Shown here: positions 51,275-61,785 of the stretch, one piece after another
How the letters are laid out: each line of letters begins with the position of its first letter
How positions within the stretch are numbered: position 1 is the first letter of the stretch
Assembly: GCF_007990935.1 (NCBI RefSeq)
Contig: NZ_BJXJ01000023.1
Coordinates: 1-64,000, forward strand
DNA length: 64,000 nt
Direction of reading: 5' to 3'
From: Vibrio sagamiensis NBRC 104589
Lineage (GTDB): Bacteria > Pseudomonadota > Gammaproteobacteria > Enterobacterales > Vibrionaceae
The notes under the pieces: generated by a model
What the model saw: the letters and a program-made list of their open reading frames with translations, nothing else
Told to the model about the DNA's origin: nothing
The model's database searches: none
Position numbers and translations under genes: made by a program

Positions 51275-52906
51275 TTACTGAGCTTTGATATAAAGATCTT
51301 TTGAGTAGATTCTGTCTTCTGGGTTGTTAGCTGGGAAGCCACCCACCGCAGGTGAAAGCAGACGTGTACGCACGTATTGGTAAATAGGTGCGATTGGCAT
51401 GTCTTTTGCCATCAATGCTTCTGCTTGATTGTACAATGCTTGACGTTCAGCATCAGATGTGGATGTGATCGCTTTTTCCATGATCGCATCGTATTCTTTA
51501 CTTCCGTAGTGCACCCCACCAGTGTTGTTACCGCTCTTCATTAAGGTTAAGAAAGAAGAAGCCTCGTTGTAATCACCACACCACCCTGCGCGAGCAACTT
51601 CAAAGTTGCCTGAGTCTTTAGAAGATAGGTAGGACTTCCACTCTTGGTTTTCTAGAGTCACATCTAAACCAAGGCTTTTCTTCCACATTGAAGCCAGTGC
51701 AATCGCCACCTTCTTGTGGTTTTCTGATGTGTTGTAAAGCAGTGAGAATTTTAGTGGGTTATCTTTGCCATAACCAGCTTCTTCCAATAGTCGTATCGCC
51801 TCAGCATTACGCTCTTTTTGGGTCATTTTACCGTAGGCTGGAAGCTCAGGGTTAAAATGTGCTGTGATTTCAGGAGTTAAAAAGTACGCTGGCTTTTGCC
51901 CTTGTCCCATAATGGCATTAGCAACAATATCTCGATCTATAGTGTAAGAAATCGCTTTACGTACACGTGCATCATCAAATGGTGCTTTTTTCGTATTAAA
52001 TAGGTAGTAGTAAGTACATAAATTACCCACTACAGACACCGATTCTGAATATTCTTTTTTAAGGCGTTTAAAGTGCTCCAGTGGTACTTCATTAGTGAAA
52101 TCAATTTCACCAGATAAGAACCGGTTCATTTCTGTTACTTGGTTTTCAATAGGTAAGTAAGTCACTTGCTCTAAGACGGTTTTATCGTTGTCCCAGTATT
52201 GCTTATTTCGCTTCAATACTAGACGCTCATTCACCACCCATCTATCCAGTGAATATGCACCATTACCAACAAAATGCTCTGGTTTTGTCCATTGATCACC
52301 AAACTTCTCAACGGTCGCTTTATGTACCGGCTTCATGGTTGTGTGTCCTGACATCATGATGAAATACGGTACAGGAGAATCCAGCTCAACGACTAACGTA
52401 TGTGCATCAAGTGCTTTTACACCCAGTTGGCTTTTGTCTTTTTTACCCGCAACAATTTCTTTAGCATTCTTCATCTTGGTGTATTCCATGTACCAAGAGT
52501 AAGGAGAAGCCGTTGCTGGATCGACAGCACGCTGCCAGCTGTATACAAAATCATCGGCGGTAACAGGATCACCATTCGACCATTTAGCATCTTTGCGAAG
52601 GTGGAAAGTAAACGTTTTGTTATCTGCCGTTTCCCAACTTTCTGCAACACCTGGAATAGTATTTCCATTTGCATCTTGATTGACCAGACCTTCTAATAAA
52701 TCACGGATAACGTGTGATTCAGGGACACCCTGAGATTTGTGCGGGTCAATGGTCGCAACTTCGGTACCGTTTCCACGAACAAGCTCTTGTTTTTCTGAAA
52801 GTTTTGTTCCAGCAGGCACATCAGCAGCAAAAGTTAGAGGAGAAGTAGAGGCCACTACAAGGCCAGAACTCAAAAGAAGGGCTTTAGTGATTTTATTTTT
52901 ATACAT
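51275..52906 (-). CDS. oppA: Oligopeptide-binding periplasmic protein OppA
   Basis: 543 residues from the ATG at 52906, with GGAG 8 bases upstream. Signal peptide about 1-26 (ending LTFA), so a soluble periplasmic protein rather than a lipoprotein. It has the SBP family-5 segments LVRGNGTEVATIDPHKS and WSNGDPVTADDFVYSWQR. It delivers peptides to OppBC. First gene of the operon. Confidence 0.95.
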   Translation of the reverse strand: MYKNKITKALLLSSGLVVASTSPLTFAADVPAGTKLSEKQELVRGNGTEVATIDPHKSQGVPESHVIRDLLEGLVNQDANGNTIPGVAESWETADNKTFTFHLRKDAKWSNGDPVTADDFVYSWQRAVDPATASPYSWYMEYTKMKNAKEIVAGKKDKSQLGVKALDAHTLVVELDSPVPYFIMMSGHTTMKPVHKATVEKFGDQWTKPEHFVGNGAYSLDRWVVNERLVLKRNKQYWDNDKTVLEQVTYLPIENQVTEMNRFLSGEIDFTNEVPLEHFKRLKKEYSESVSVVGNLCTYYYLFNTKKAPFDDARVRKAISYTIDRDIVANAIMGQGQKPAYFLTPEITAHFNPELPAYGKMTQKERNAEAIRLLEEAGYGKDNPLKFSLLYNTSENHKKVAIALASMWKKSLGLDVTLENQEWKSYLSSKDSGNFEVARAGWCGDYNEASSFLTLMKSGNNTGGVHYGSKEYDAIMEKAITSTSDAERQALYNQAEALMAKDMPIAPIYQYVRTRLLSPAVGGFPANNPEDRIYSKDLYIKAQ

Positions 52907-53742
52907 GTGTAAAACTCCAAGTTTTTCATTAGCATCCATGACTCGCCTGCAAGAAGCTGACTAAAGCAGCATATTAGATTGAATTTGTACAAAGTATGAG
53001 CACAATATTCTAATGTCTTGCGAAGACTTTGGCACACATTAGCAACCATTGAACTAATTTGCCATAAACATATTACAAAAAAAACAATAATTCTGTAACA
53101 TTCCCATACATTCAGCAATAAACACTAGTTAAAATGACTAAACTAGTCTTTATTGCAGGAAAAACACTTCTACTAAGACAGATATATTGATAAAAATTAA
53201 AATAAAGAATGCTACATTCATTAAAAACCCAAATGCAACTTAAAATTAACATTAATTAAACAAATTTGCGATCGTATATTATGCGATTAGCGGTAATTTG
53301 ATTTGTCTTGTGAGGTTAATCGCTAACTTGCAAGGTCTCAAATATTGATTCTGTTACTTAAATGAAACGAAGCATTCATACTAAAAATGTGAAAATTATT
53401 GATTATTTCAAATTAGTATAAAATATTACTTTAATACGAAAAGCCAGCATAACTACGTAAGTTTAAAACACTTATCCCATTGCCTACACTTGATAAATAT
53501 GTAAAAAATCACAAGCTTGGAAGTGTTCAAAAAACAAGCACCTAATCAAAGCGCAATAATGACCATTCACATGAAATTAATGACAGATTTTACAGAATGA
53601 ATTGAGTTAAAATAGATAGATATGGACAGAAGAGATATCAATGAATATAGAGCGATAGAAGACTAGAGGAGGTAAATGCTGAAGACTTCGTAAAGTATAC
53701 TGCCCACTCTACAATGAGCAGTATTAATGATGATGAATATCT
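52907..53742. other. oppA-moaE intergenic region, AT-rich, no convincing gene
   Basis: 836 bases that include the opp promoter (close to 52907-53100) and the 3' end of the moa operon. On the plus strand near 53622-53700 are very short frames, one of them right after a perfect AGGAGG, but they stop after 5-14 codons. They may be the decayed remains of a gene. Confidence 0.5.
53697..53724 (-). terminator. moa operon terminator candidate
   Basis: ATACTGC and GCAGTAT pair, with an inner partial CA/TG pair, about 20 bases past the moaE stop. The T tail on the minus strand is short. Confidence 0.45.
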
Positions 53743-54201
53743 TTATTCATTTTTCCAGCGCAACATGGCTTGCTGGTCAGATTGACGGGGTTCAATCCAA
53801 CGGCTTTCACTGCTAGTTCGCTCTTTCTTCCAAAATGGAGCTTTCGTTTTAAGGTAATCCATTATGAATTCACAAGCTTCAAACGCTGCAGCTCGATGAG
53901 CACTAGACACACCGACAAAGACGATTTGATCACCAATATCTAGGTCACCAATGCGGTGAATAATACGAACTCCTAGTAGAGGCCAGCGACATTCTGCCTT
54001 CTCGCAAATATCAATTAGGCTTTTTTCGGTCATACCTGGGTAATGCTCTAAGTGCAAACCAATAATATCATCGCCAAGATTATTATCTCGAACCTTACCA
54101 ATAAAGGTTACAACCGCACCTGCGGCATTCAAAGTTGATAGACGTTGATATTCGTGCTCTAAGGAAAAATCTTCCTCCCGTACACTCACTCTCATGTCCA
54201 T
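53743..54201 (-). CDS. moaE: Molybdopterin synthase large subunit
   Basis: 152 residues. Family segments GAVVTFIGKVRDNNLGD, LEHYPGMTEKSL, the RIGxL strand and the active-site region APFWKKE. It puts dithiolene sulfur, carried by MoaD, into precursor Z. It follows moaD after one base. Confidence 0.96.
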   Translation of the reverse strand: MDMRVSVREEDFSLEHEYQRLSTLNAAGAVVTFIGKVRDNNLGDDIIGLHLEHYPGMTEKSLIDICEKAECRWPLLGVRIIHRIGDLDIGDQIVFVGVSSAHRAAAFEACEFIMDYLKTKAPFWKKERTSSESRWIEPRQSDQQAMLRWKNE

Positions 54202-54202
54202 A

Positions 54203-54460
54203 TTAACCTCCCGTCACAGGGGGAAAGAAAGCAACTTCATCACCGAGACTCACTTTTGCCTCTAATGGCACAATTTCTTGGTTTACCGCAGCTAACAGCT
54301 TTCCTGCCTGTAGCGCTAAATCCCATTTATTTGATGCAGATGGTGCTTCTTTTATTAAGTGGATACGAATCGATTCTACGCTATCAAACTCACCTTCAAG
54401 TTCAAGACTTTCGATACCAACAAGCTCACGCGTCTGAGCAAAAAACAGGACTTTAATCAT
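54203..54460 (-). CDS. moaD: Molybdopterin synthase small subunit
   Basis: 85 residues, ubiquitin-like, with the C-terminal FFPPVTGG whose last glycine is thiocarboxylated. The start overlaps the moaC stop by 4 bases. Confidence 0.96.
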   Translation of the reverse strand: MIKVLFFAQTRELVGIESLELEGEFDSVESIRIHLIKEAPSASNKWDLALQAGKLLAAVNQEIVPLEAKVSLGDEVAFFPPVTGG

Positions 54461-54936
54461 AGTTCCGCCTTAAAGTGTCCCGATTTACCACCTGTTTTTT
54501 CCAATAAACGAACCTGGCTAATAACTATGTCTTTTTGCACTGCTTTACACATGTCATATATTGTTAGTGCAGTAACGGAAGCAGCAGTCAAAGCTTCCAT
54601 TTCAACTCCTGTTTTCCCTGCAAGTTTACAGGTCGATTCAATGCGTACTTGGCTTGTATTTTCAATAGCTTCTAGTTGTACTTCAACTTTTGAAAGCAGC
54701 AAAGGGTGACAGAGTGGGATTAAATCCCATGTTTTTTTAGCTGCTTGAATTCCTGCTAAACGTGCAGTAGCAAAAACATCGCCTTTGTCATGCTGCCCTG
54801 ACACAATGAGCTTGAGTGTATCTGAAGACATGTTAACAAAAGCTTCAGCACGAGCTTCTCGTACCGTTTCAGCTTTCATGGATACATCAACCATGTTTGC
54901 TTCACCAGAAGCATTAATATGTGTAAGTTGTGTCAT
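54457..54936 (-). CDS. moaC: Cyclic pyranopterin monophosphate synthase
   Basis: 159 residues from the ATG at 54936 ([18 protein letters not shown]), as in E. coli. Conserved [25 protein letters not shown] and [11 protein letters not shown]. With MoaA it makes cyclic pyranopterin monophosphate from GTP. Confidence 0.96.
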   Translation of the reverse strand: MTQLTHINASGEANMVDVSMKAETVREARAEAFVNMSSDTLKLIVSGQHDKGDVFATARLAGIQAAKKTWDLIPLCHPLLLSKVEVQLEAIENTSQVRIESTCKLAGKTGVEMEALTAASVTALTIYDMCKAVQKDIVISQVRLLEKTGGKSGHFKAEL

Positions 54937-54961
54937 GATGTTCTCTTGATTCAAACTTCAG

Positions 54962-55468
54962 TTATAAATGAGGCATAAAGTTGCATGGGCGATGGCTAGC
55001 ATCGAGCTGTTGTTGAATAATTTTTGTCCAACCCGTCCGACACGCACCTGTCGAACCTGGCATTGCAAATATGACGGTATGATTAGCAAAGCCTGCAACA
55101 GCGCGAGATTGAATTGTTGAAGTACCGATCTCCTCATAAGATACCATACGGAATAACTCACCAAAACCTTCTACTTCTTTGTCAAAAAGTGGTTTCAACG
55201 CTTCAGGAGTACTATCACGTGAGGTAAAACCTGTTCCGCCTGTAACTAAGATCGCTTGAATACTTTCATCAGCAATCCATTGCGACACGATCGCGCGAAT
55301 TTTGTATCTATCATCAACCACTATTTTTTTTTCTAATATATGATGGCCTGCTTCTTTTGCTTGTTCAACCAGATAACCCCCTGAAGTATCATTCTCTTCA
55401 GTACGAGTATCAGATACCGTCAAGACTGCGATTGATGCTGCTTGAAATTTACTTTCTGCATGTCCCAT
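54962..55468 (-). CDS. moaB: Molybdenum cofactor protein MoaB
   Basis: 168 residues with MogA-like fold motifs TVSDTR, VTGGTGFTSRD and AMPGSTGACRTGW. MoaB is thought to adenylate molybdopterin; in E. coli its loss is tolerated. It lies between moaA and moaC. Confidence 0.95.
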   Translation of the reverse strand: MGHAESKFQAASIAVLTVSDTRTEENDTSGGYLVEQAKEAGHHILEKKIVVDDRYKIRAIVSQWIADESIQAILVTGGTGFTSRDSTPEALKPLFDKEVEGFGELFRMVSYEEIGTSTIQSRAVAGFANHTVIFAMPGSTGACRTGWTKIIQQQLDASHRPCNFMPHL

Positions 55469-55544
55469 TTATTCACCCACTATGAATTTTACTAAAACCA
55501 CTATTAAAATAACTATCGGCATCCGTTTGACAAAGCACATACGT

Positions 55545-56534
55545 TTACCCTCCGATCGAGGCAAAATGTGGCGTCATCCCTGTATGGCCATCATGTAATG
55601 AATGACTGATGGACTTTGTTTGTAACTGAGATTGAATTCGTGCAATTAATGCCTTTTCCTGCTCGTCTTGCTGTAATAAGTCACGCAAATCTATGCCATC
55701 ATCCCCAAACAAACACAAATGTAATTTCCCTGTTGCAGAGATACGTAATCGATTACAGCTCTGACAAAAACCTTTCTCATAAGGCATGATCAAACCAATT
55801 TCACCTTTGTAATCCGGATGAAAGAACACTTGAGCTGGACCGTCTTGTTGTGAACGAGTCTTGAGCAGCCAACCATCAGCAATAAGTTGGTTTCTGATCG
55901 CAACACCGGAAACATGATGTTTATTAAATAAATCGTCCATTTCACCTGTTTGCATTAACTCGATAAAACGTAACTGAATGGGACGGTCTTTAATCCATTG
56001 AAGAAAAGCTGGCAATTCACGATGGTTCAAATCTTTCATTAAGACTACGTTAACTTTGACTTTCTCGTAACCAATCTCAAATGCTCTATCAATGCCACTT
56101 ATCACTTGTGCGAACTTATTTTCACCAGTGATTTGCAGGAACATACGTGGATCAAGGCTATCCACGCTAACATTAATATGAGTCAAGCCTGCGGAACGCC
56201 AGTCAGCAACGTGCTTCGCCATTCGGTAACCATTAGTCGTGGTCGCAATTTGGTTAATTCCTGGTATGTTGGCAACGGTCTCAATGATTTGGGTAAAGTC
56301 TTTACGTAAACTCGGCTCTCCACCAGTAATACGAACTTTTGATGTGCCACAATCAGCAAATGCCTTGGTAACACGATAGATCTCAGGTAGGGACAAAAAA
56401 GATGAGTTTTTCTTCCCCGAAGGTTTATAACCATCAGGAAGGCAATATGTACATTTAAAATTACACACGTCAGTTACAGAAAGACGCAAGTAATAAAACT
56501 TACGATGAAATTTATCTTCTAATTGTTGTGCCAC
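55545..56534 (-). CDS. moaA: GTP 3',8-cyclase MoaA
   Basis: 329 residues from the GTG at 56534 (start [19 protein letters not shown]), with GGAAAGG six bases upstream and the same length as E. coli. A TTG five codons earlier would destroy that site. Radical SAM cluster CNFKCTYC at about residues 24-31 (start numbering), second cluster CQSCNRLR near 257 and CLFG further on. The last two residues are GG, needed for activity. Confidence 0.96.
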   Translation of the reverse strand: MAQQLEDKFHRKFYYLRLSVTDVCNFKCTYCLPDGYKPSGKKNSSFLSLPEIYRVTKAFADCGTSKVRITGGEPSLRKDFTQIIETVANIPGINQIATTTNGYRMAKHVADWRSAGLTHINVSVDSLDPRMFLQITGENKFAQVISGIDRAFEIGYEKVKVNVVLMKDLNHRELPAFLQWIKDRPIQLRFIELMQTGEMDDLFNKHHVSGVAIRNQLIADGWLLKTRSQQDGPAQVFFHPDYKGEIGLIMPYEKGFCQSCNRLRISATGKLHLCLFGDDGIDLRDLLQQDEQEKALIARIQSQLQTKSISHSLHDGHTGMTPHFASIGG

Positions 56535-56625
56535 GGAACACCTTTCCAAATACGGGAGGCAAAGTCATTTCCAATTTTGCCCTTGTGGCAACATGCCACT
56601 GGCTCAAGATGCCTATCAATAAGAC
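56535..56625 (-). promoter_or_regulatory. moaA: moaA leader, possible Moco-type riboswitch
   Basis: The minus strand before moaA has two adjacent hairpins: GTGGC-atgtt-GCCAC (56585-56599) and GGCAAA/TTTGCC (56558-56581), followed by TCCCGT and the GGAAAGG ribosome binding site. Moco RNA motifs sit at this place in many gammaproteobacteria and end near the ribosome binding site. The full consensus was not checked, so this is tentative. Confidence 0.4.
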
Positions 56626-56854
56626 TTAGGATACTCGTAATGAGTATCAATAATATTGACTTAGCACAATGAGCTCGGAGTTATGGCAATTAAAGAAAGT
56701 CACTCTCTAATAGCTTTATTTAAAATACTTAATATTGACTTAAGAAGCCAGTGAAAAAAAACCACCATCTACACAAATTTTCACAAATCAAGTACCTCTC
56801 TCATATTCTTTAAGGTAAATTATCCTTGTCTTATACAAACATTTAAAAAGCATC
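56626..56854. other. moaA-yvcK divergent promoter region
   Basis: Rest of the gap between the divergent genes. It has a small palindrome ATACTCGTAATGAGTAT (56631-56647) and two similar AATATTGACTTA-type segments (about 56651 and 56731). No gene. Confidence 0.5.
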
Positions 56855-57748
56855 ATGGATATATACTCGACAAAGAAAATAGTTGCTGTTGGTGGTGGTC
56901 ATGGGTTAGGCCGAATCTTAGCGGCCTTAAAAGATTTTGGTGGCAATGCAACAGGTATTGTTGCAACTACGGATAACGGTGGTTCCACAGGAAGAATAAG
57001 GCACTGCCAAGGCGGTATCGCTTGGGGAGATACTCGCAACTGTATCAACCAATTGATCACAGAGCCTTCAGTCAGTTCGATGATGTTCGAGTATAGATTC
57101 AAAGGTGCTGGTGAACTTGATGGGCACAACTTAGGTAACCTGATGCTAACAGCCTTGGACAACCTCTCTGTTCGTCCTTTAGAAGCCATTGACCTTATTA
57201 GAAACATGCTTAAGGTGGATGTTAATATTATTCCAATGTCAGAGCATCCTTCTGACCTTACAGCTTTATCAACTGAAGGCTCGTGGGTAACAGGTGAAAC
57301 CAATATCGACGATATGACATCAACACTACGCCGATTAGATTTATCACCAGAAGTCCCAGCGACAAAAGAAACACTTTTAGCAATTAAAGCAGCTGATGCT
57401 ATTATTCTTGGGCCTGGCAGCTTTTTAACCAGCATCATGCCCCCATTACTGTTACCTGAATTAGGAAAAGCCATTGCAAATAACACCTCTGCAAAAGTTA
57501 TTTTCATTGCAAATTTAAGCCCAGAACATGGGCCTGCAGGACATATGTCAATGAAGCAAAAACTAGAATGGTGTGAACGTGCCTGCAATGGCAGAAAAAT
57601 TGATGTGGTCCTAACTGAGCAAGCTGAGCAAGAAGTATCAGAAAGCTGGAACGTAGTAACAGAATCATTAGCTTCAACAAACAGAGACTGGCGCCATGAT
57701 CGAGACAAACTGAAGCTAACTATAGAATCCCAGCTACGATTAAAATAA
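56855..57748 (+). CDS. yvcK: YvcK/GlmR-like protein (CofD family)
   Basis: 297 residues. Start AVGGGHGLGRILAALK, TTDNGGSTGRIR, GHNLGNLMLTAL and GPGSFLTSIMPPLL are the family signatures (E. coli YbhK). In Bacillus this protein binds UDP-GlcNAc and steers carbon to the cell wall. It lies between the moa operon and luxU, convergent with luxU. Confidence 0.92.
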   Translation: MDIYSTKKIVAVGGGHGLGRILAALKDFGGNATGIVATTDNGGSTGRIRHCQGGIAWGDTRNCINQLITEPSVSSMMFEYRFKGAGELDGHNLGNLMLTALDNLSVRPLEAIDLIRNMLKVDVNIIPMSEHPSDLTALSTEGSWVTGETNIDDMTSTLRRLDLSPEVPATKETLLAIKAADAIILGPGSFLTSIMPPLLLPELGKAIANNTSAKVIFIANLSPEHGPAGHMSMKQKLEWCERACNGRKIDVVLTEQAEQEVSESWNVVTESLASTNRDWRHDRDKLKLTIESQLRLK

Positions 57749-57796
57749 AGGCTCACTATCGAGAAAGAAACCTCGATATAGGACGACTCGCGTTAA

Positions 57797-57832
57797 AAAA
57801 GCCCTTCGACATCAGGAGGGCTTTGAGTTTTT
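57797..57832. terminator. Shared terminator between yvcK and luxU
   Basis: AAAGCCCT-11 nt-AGGGCTTT with T-rich sequence on one side and A6 on the other, between convergent genes. Confidence 0.78.
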
Positions 57833-57867
57833 GCTAACGTTTCATACATAGTTTAGGTAAGAGAATA

Positions 57868-58212
57868 CTAGTTAGCCCAAGAGCTATAGACCTCACGAGT
57901 AATCTGAAGTAAAGCGAGCATTGCACTGACCTCATTCTCCAGATCTTGACATTGATTCAGTTTGGCTTTTTTGTCGATAGAAATTGCCAGTTCACATAGT
58001 CGTTCTGCGCCGAAACTTGCAGCACTGCTCTTAAGTGCATGACTTATCTCTTTTAAATAAACCTGTTGTTCTACACCTTGAATATTAATAAGATTGTCAA
58101 TGTAGATACCCATTTCTCCAATAAAGATATCCAGTAAAATAGGAATATTTTCACTACCGATCTCTGCAGACAACCCTTCAATTTTTTTCTGACTTAATAC
58201 ACTTGTATTCAT
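57868..58212 (-). CDS. luxU: Quorum-sensing phosphorelay protein LuxU
   Basis: 114 residues from the ATG at 58212 ([20 protein letters not shown]), the same length as Vibrio harveyi LuxU. It is a histidine phosphotransfer helix bundle with His 58 in [15 protein letters not shown]. It passes phosphate from LuxQ/LuxN/CqsS-type kinases to LuxO. The start overlaps the luxO stop by 4 bases. Confidence 0.96.
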   Translation of the reverse strand: MNTSVLSQKKIEGLSAEIGSENIPILLDIFIGEMGIYIDNLINIQGVEQQVYLKEISHALKSSAASFGAERLCELAISIDKKAKLNQCQDLENEVSAMLALLQITREVYSSWAN

Positions 58213-59612
58213 ACGCTCTGTTTTTCTTCCTTGCTGTTCCATGCCTGTAGTTTTCTATACAGGGTTGAAGGGCTGACATCCAAATAACCTGAAGCACGTG
58301 GAATATTACCATCACAGGCTTTAATTGCTTGCTCAATTGCTATTTTCTCAGTCATCCATAAAGGAAGAATATCTGAAGCTTTCATCAATTGATTTTGCAC
58401 TGGTGTTACTTCAAGAATTTTCGAAATAGGATGATTGAGTGGGGGTGGCAACATTTCTAGTGTAATTTCTTTGCCATTATTCAAAACCACAATATTTCTT
58501 AGTACATTTTGTAGCTGTCGCACATTACCTGGCCACTCATAATTATTAAATCGTGCAATAACTTCAGCTGCAAAGCGAACAAAGTTTTTTCCTTCTTCTT
58601 TAGACATGTAACCAAGCAAAGAATAAGCTATCTCAATAACGTCTTCTCCACGTTCTCGTAGAGGTGGCAGATGAAGAGGGATAACATAAAGGCGGTAATA
58701 CAAATCCTCACGAAAACGTCCCTCTTGAACTTCTTTCCAAGGATCTCTATTGGTTGCACAAACGAAGCGTACATCAACGCTTTTCATTTTTGAGGAGCCT
58801 ACTTTTTGAAAAGTGCCTGTCTGGATAAAGCGTAATAACTTAGTTTGGAGATCTAAATCCATTTCACACAATTCATCGAGAAAGAGGGTACCACCATCTG
58901 CTAACTCTGCCGCACCTTGGCGGTCATTTGCCGCTCCAGTAAAGGCACCTTTTACATGCCCAAAAAGTTCACTCTCAATCAAGTCTTTAGGTATTGCAGC
59001 ACAGTTAATCGCAATGAAAGGTTTATCACCACGTTTACTCGCGGCATGAATTGCCTCAGCACATACTTCTTTGCCTGTACCGCTTTCACCTGTGATAAAT
59101 ATACTTGCTTTACTACTTGCTGCTGAGTCAATCGTACGATATACCTGCTGCATCGTTTGACTACTGCCAATAAAACCTTGGTAATTTTGCTCACCAGGGT
59201 TATCAGCTTCGTTTTTCAGTTTAGTTGCTTTGCGAATCGCATTATTAACTGTGACTCGAAGGCGGTCTGCTTCACAGGGTTTGATAAGAAAGTCTTGCGA
59301 CCCATGTCTCATCGCCTCAACTGCCGTGTCAATAGAACCATGAGCTGTCATGAAAATAATCGGGACATCTGGGTGATTTTTCTTCACAGCATGAAGGACA
59401 TCCATGCCCGTCATGTCAGGTAAGCGTAGATCCAGAAGTATGAGATCAGGTGTTCGGTTTTTAAGGCTCTCGATCGCATCCCTACCAGTTCCGACAATGT
59501 TAATATCAATTCCGAGAGGGGTAAGATAGGAGCGGTACAAAGCCGCCACTGAGGCCGTGTCTTCGACCATCAAAAGATAACGTGATTTAGGGCCAATTGG
59601 TGTTGGTTGCAT
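58209..59612 (-). CDS. luxO: Quorum-sensing response regulator LuxO
   Basis: 467 residues. The receiver domain has the phosphorylated Asp in [10 protein letters not shown] (Asp 61). The AAA+ domain has [14 protein letters not shown] (sigma-54 contact) and the Walker [11 protein letters not shown]. The C-terminal Fis-type helix-turn-helix includes [21 protein letters not shown]. Phospho-LuxO with sigma-54 turns on qrr sRNA genes at low cell density. All key residues are there. Confidence 0.96.
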   Translation of the reverse strand: MQPTPIGPKSRYLLMVEDTASVAALYRSYLTPLGIDINIVGTGRDAIESLKNRTPDLILLDLRLPDMTGMDVLHAVKKNHPDVPIIFMTAHGSIDTAVEAMRHGSQDFLIKPCEADRLRVTVNNAIRKATKLKNEADNPGEQNYQGFIGSSQTMQQVYRTIDSAASSKASIFITGESGTGKEVCAEAIHAASKRGDKPFIAINCAAIPKDLIESELFGHVKGAFTGAANDRQGAAELADGGTLFLDELCEMDLDLQTKLLRFIQTGTFQKVGSSKMKSVDVRFVCATNRDPWKEVQEGRFREDLYYRLYVIPLHLPPLRERGEDVIEIAYSLLGYMSKEEGKNFVRFAAEVIARFNNYEWPGNVRQLQNVLRNIVVLNNGKEITLEMLPPPLNHPISKILEVTPVQNQLMKASDILPLWMTEKIAIEQAIKACDGNIPRASGYLDVSPSTLYRKLQAWNSKEEKQSV

Positions 59613-59659
59613 ATAATGAGCAATTTGTTTTGTCTTTTACACAATAATCGCATTACGCA

Positions 59660-59672
59660 TTGCACTTTGCAA
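59660..59672. promoter_or_regulatory. LuxO operator-like site
   Basis: TTGCA-CTT-TGCAA matches the LuxO operator TTGCA-N3-TGCAA. It lies 48 bases upstream of luxO, where qrr1 promoters are found in Vibrio. Confidence 0.6.
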
Positions 59673-59691
59673 TTTTTAGACTGCGATAGAA

Positions 59692-59708
59692 TGGAATAAA
59701 TCACGCAA
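59692..59708 (+). promoter_or_regulatory. Weak sigma-54-like element next to the LuxO site
   Basis: TGG-AATAAATCAC-GCAA has the required GG and GC exactly ten bases apart, but the other consensus positions are poor. It points away from luxO. A start about 12 bases on would leave only about 38 bases before the uvrB stop codon. Confidence 0.4.
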
Positions 59709-59754
59709 TTTTCAGAATCGAGCCCCTCAAGTAGATATTTTCAAAGAAATACCC

Positions 59755-61785
59755 CTAACTATTGGTAATGAATTGGGAGCGTAATTTTTCAATTTCATCA
59801 CGCTTTTGTGCAGCTAATTCAAATTCAAGATTCTGTGCGTGCTGATACATTTCTGTCTCTAGCTTACTGATCTCTTTCTCTAGTTGCTGAGGTGTCATAA
59901 CCGTGTAAGCCTTCGAAGGTTCAGCAACTTTAGACAGAGGTACAGTCTTTTGAGTTCGTTGACGTTTAGACTTGGTGATGTCACCTAACTCCATAATATC
60001 TTTGATATTACGTTTCAGAGCTTGGGGAATAATACCCATTTCTAAGTTGTAAGCGTGCTGCTTTTCACGTCGTCTTTCGGTTTCATCCATAGCTTTTTTC
60101 ATCGACTTAGTAATCGAATCACCATATAGAATGGCTTTACCGTTAATATTTCTCGCCGCTCGACCAATTGTCTGAATAAGAGAGCGTTCTGAACGTAAAA
60201 AACCTTCCTTATCCGCATCCAGAATCGCCACTAAAGAAACCTCTGGCATATCTAAACCTTCACGCAGTAGGTTGATACCAACCAAGACATCAAACTCTCC
60301 TAGACGAAGATCACGTATGATTTCCACTCGCTCAACAGTATCAATATCTGAGTGTAAATATCGCACTCGTACATCATGTTCATGCAGGTATTCTGTTAAA
60401 TCTTCAGCCATACGCTTCGTCAAAGTAGTCACCAAAACTCGCTCATTAATAGCACTGCGAATGCGTATTTCTGATAATAAGTCATCGACCTGAGTCAACA
60501 CTGGCCGTACTTCTATTTCTGGATCAAGCAAGCCTGTTGGGCGAACGACTTGATCGGCAATTTCTCCATCTGATCTCTCTAGTTCATAGTTACCAGGAGT
60601 CGCTGAAACAAAAATTGTCTGTGGAGAAATTGCTTCAAATTCCTCAAACTTCATTGGCCTATTATCAAGGGCGGAGGGCAAACGAAAACCAAAGGCAACT
60701 AAGGTCTCCTTGCGCGAGCGATCACCTTTATACATTGCACCGATTTGAGGTACAGTAACATGCGATTCATCGATAATTAATAAACCATCATTAGGCAAGT
60801 AATCAAATAATGTTGGCGGCGGCTCACCCTCAGCTCGCCCACTCAAGTAGCGAGAATAGTTTTCAATACCAGAACAAAAACCAAGTTCATTCATCATTTC
60901 AATATCGAACTGCGTTCGTTGTGAGATGCGCTGCTCTTCAAGTAACTTATTATCATCAAGAAACTGACTTTTACGCGATTCGAGCTCAATTTTAATCTGT
61001 TCAATAGCATCCAAGATTCGATCACGTGGTGTCACATAATGGGTTTTGGGGTAGATTGTGTAGCGCGGTAAATCTCTTTGTTTTACTACTCCTGTCAAAG
61101 GGTCAAACACACTAATACAATCGACTTCATCATCGAACATTTCAATACGAACAGCATCTTGGTCAGATTCTGCAGGAAAAATATCAATCACTTCACCACG
61201 AACCCGAAATTGACCTCTTTCAAAGGATATATCATTACGAGAATACTGCAGTTCAGCAAGACGCCTTAACATATCACGTTGATCAATGACGTCACCTCGT
61301 CGTAAATGCAACATCATTTGTAAGTAAGATTCAGGATCACCAAGGCCATAAATTGCAGACACTGACGCAACAATAATCGCATCTTTACGCTCTAATAATG
61401 CTTTTGTTGCAGACAAACGCATTTGTTCAATGTGCGCATTAACAGAAGCATCTTTTTCAATAAAAGTATCCGTTGTTGGAACATAAGCTTCTGGTTGGTA
61501 ATAATCATAATAGGAAACAAAATACTCTACTGCATTGTTTGGGAAAAAAGCCTTCATCTCACCATAAAGTTGCGCCGCTAGGGTTTTATTTGGAGCAAGA
61601 AGAATCGCAGGTCTTTGTGCTTTTGCAATGACATTTGCGAGGGTAAAAGTTTTACCAGAACCCGTCACACCTAGAAGAGTTTGATGGGCCAAGCCTGAGT
61701 CTAAGCCTTCCACCAACTGATGGATTGCTGTGGGCTGATCGCCTGAGGGACTATATTCAGACACTAATTCATATACTTTGCTCAT
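59755..61785 (-). CDS. uvrB: Excinuclease ABC subunit B
   Basis: 676 residues from the ATG at 61785 ([18 protein letters not shown]), with AAGGATGG upstream. Helicase motifs [10 protein letters not shown], the beta-hairpin [16 protein letters not shown] and QTIGRAARN; the C-terminal UVR domain ends the protein. It verifies DNA damage and loads UvrC. No clear LexA box was seen upstream. Confidence 0.97.
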   Translation of the reverse strand: MSKVYELVSEYSPSGDQPTAIHQLVEGLDSGLAHQTLLGVTGSGKTFTLANVIAKAQRPAILLAPNKTLAAQLYGEMKAFFPNNAVEYFVSYYDYYQPEAYVPTTDTFIEKDASVNAHIEQMRLSATKALLERKDAIIVASVSAIYGLGDPESYLQMMLHLRRGDVIDQRDMLRRLAELQYSRNDISFERGQFRVRGEVIDIFPAESDQDAVRIEMFDDEVDCISVFDPLTGVVKQRDLPRYTIYPKTHYVTPRDRILDAIEQIKIELESRKSQFLDDNKLLEEQRISQRTQFDIEMMNELGFCSGIENYSRYLSGRAEGEPPPTLFDYLPNDGLLIIDESHVTVPQIGAMYKGDRSRKETLVAFGFRLPSALDNRPMKFEEFEAISPQTIFVSATPGNYELERSDGEIADQVVRPTGLLDPEIEVRPVLTQVDDLLSEIRIRSAINERVLVTTLTKRMAEDLTEYLHEHDVRVRYLHSDIDTVERVEIIRDLRLGEFDVLVGINLLREGLDMPEVSLVAILDADKEGFLRSERSLIQTIGRAARNINGKAILYGDSITKSMKKAMDETERRREKQHAYNLEMGIIPQALKRNIKDIMELGDITKSKRQRTQKTVPLSKVAEPSKAYTVMTPQQLEKEISKLETEMYQHAQNLEFELAAQKRDEIEKLRSQFITNS

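Noticed and set aside
56899..57756. 285-codon minus-strand frame opposite yvcK
   Set aside because: yvcK has all the family motifs on the plus strand; the antisense frame has no recognisable domain.
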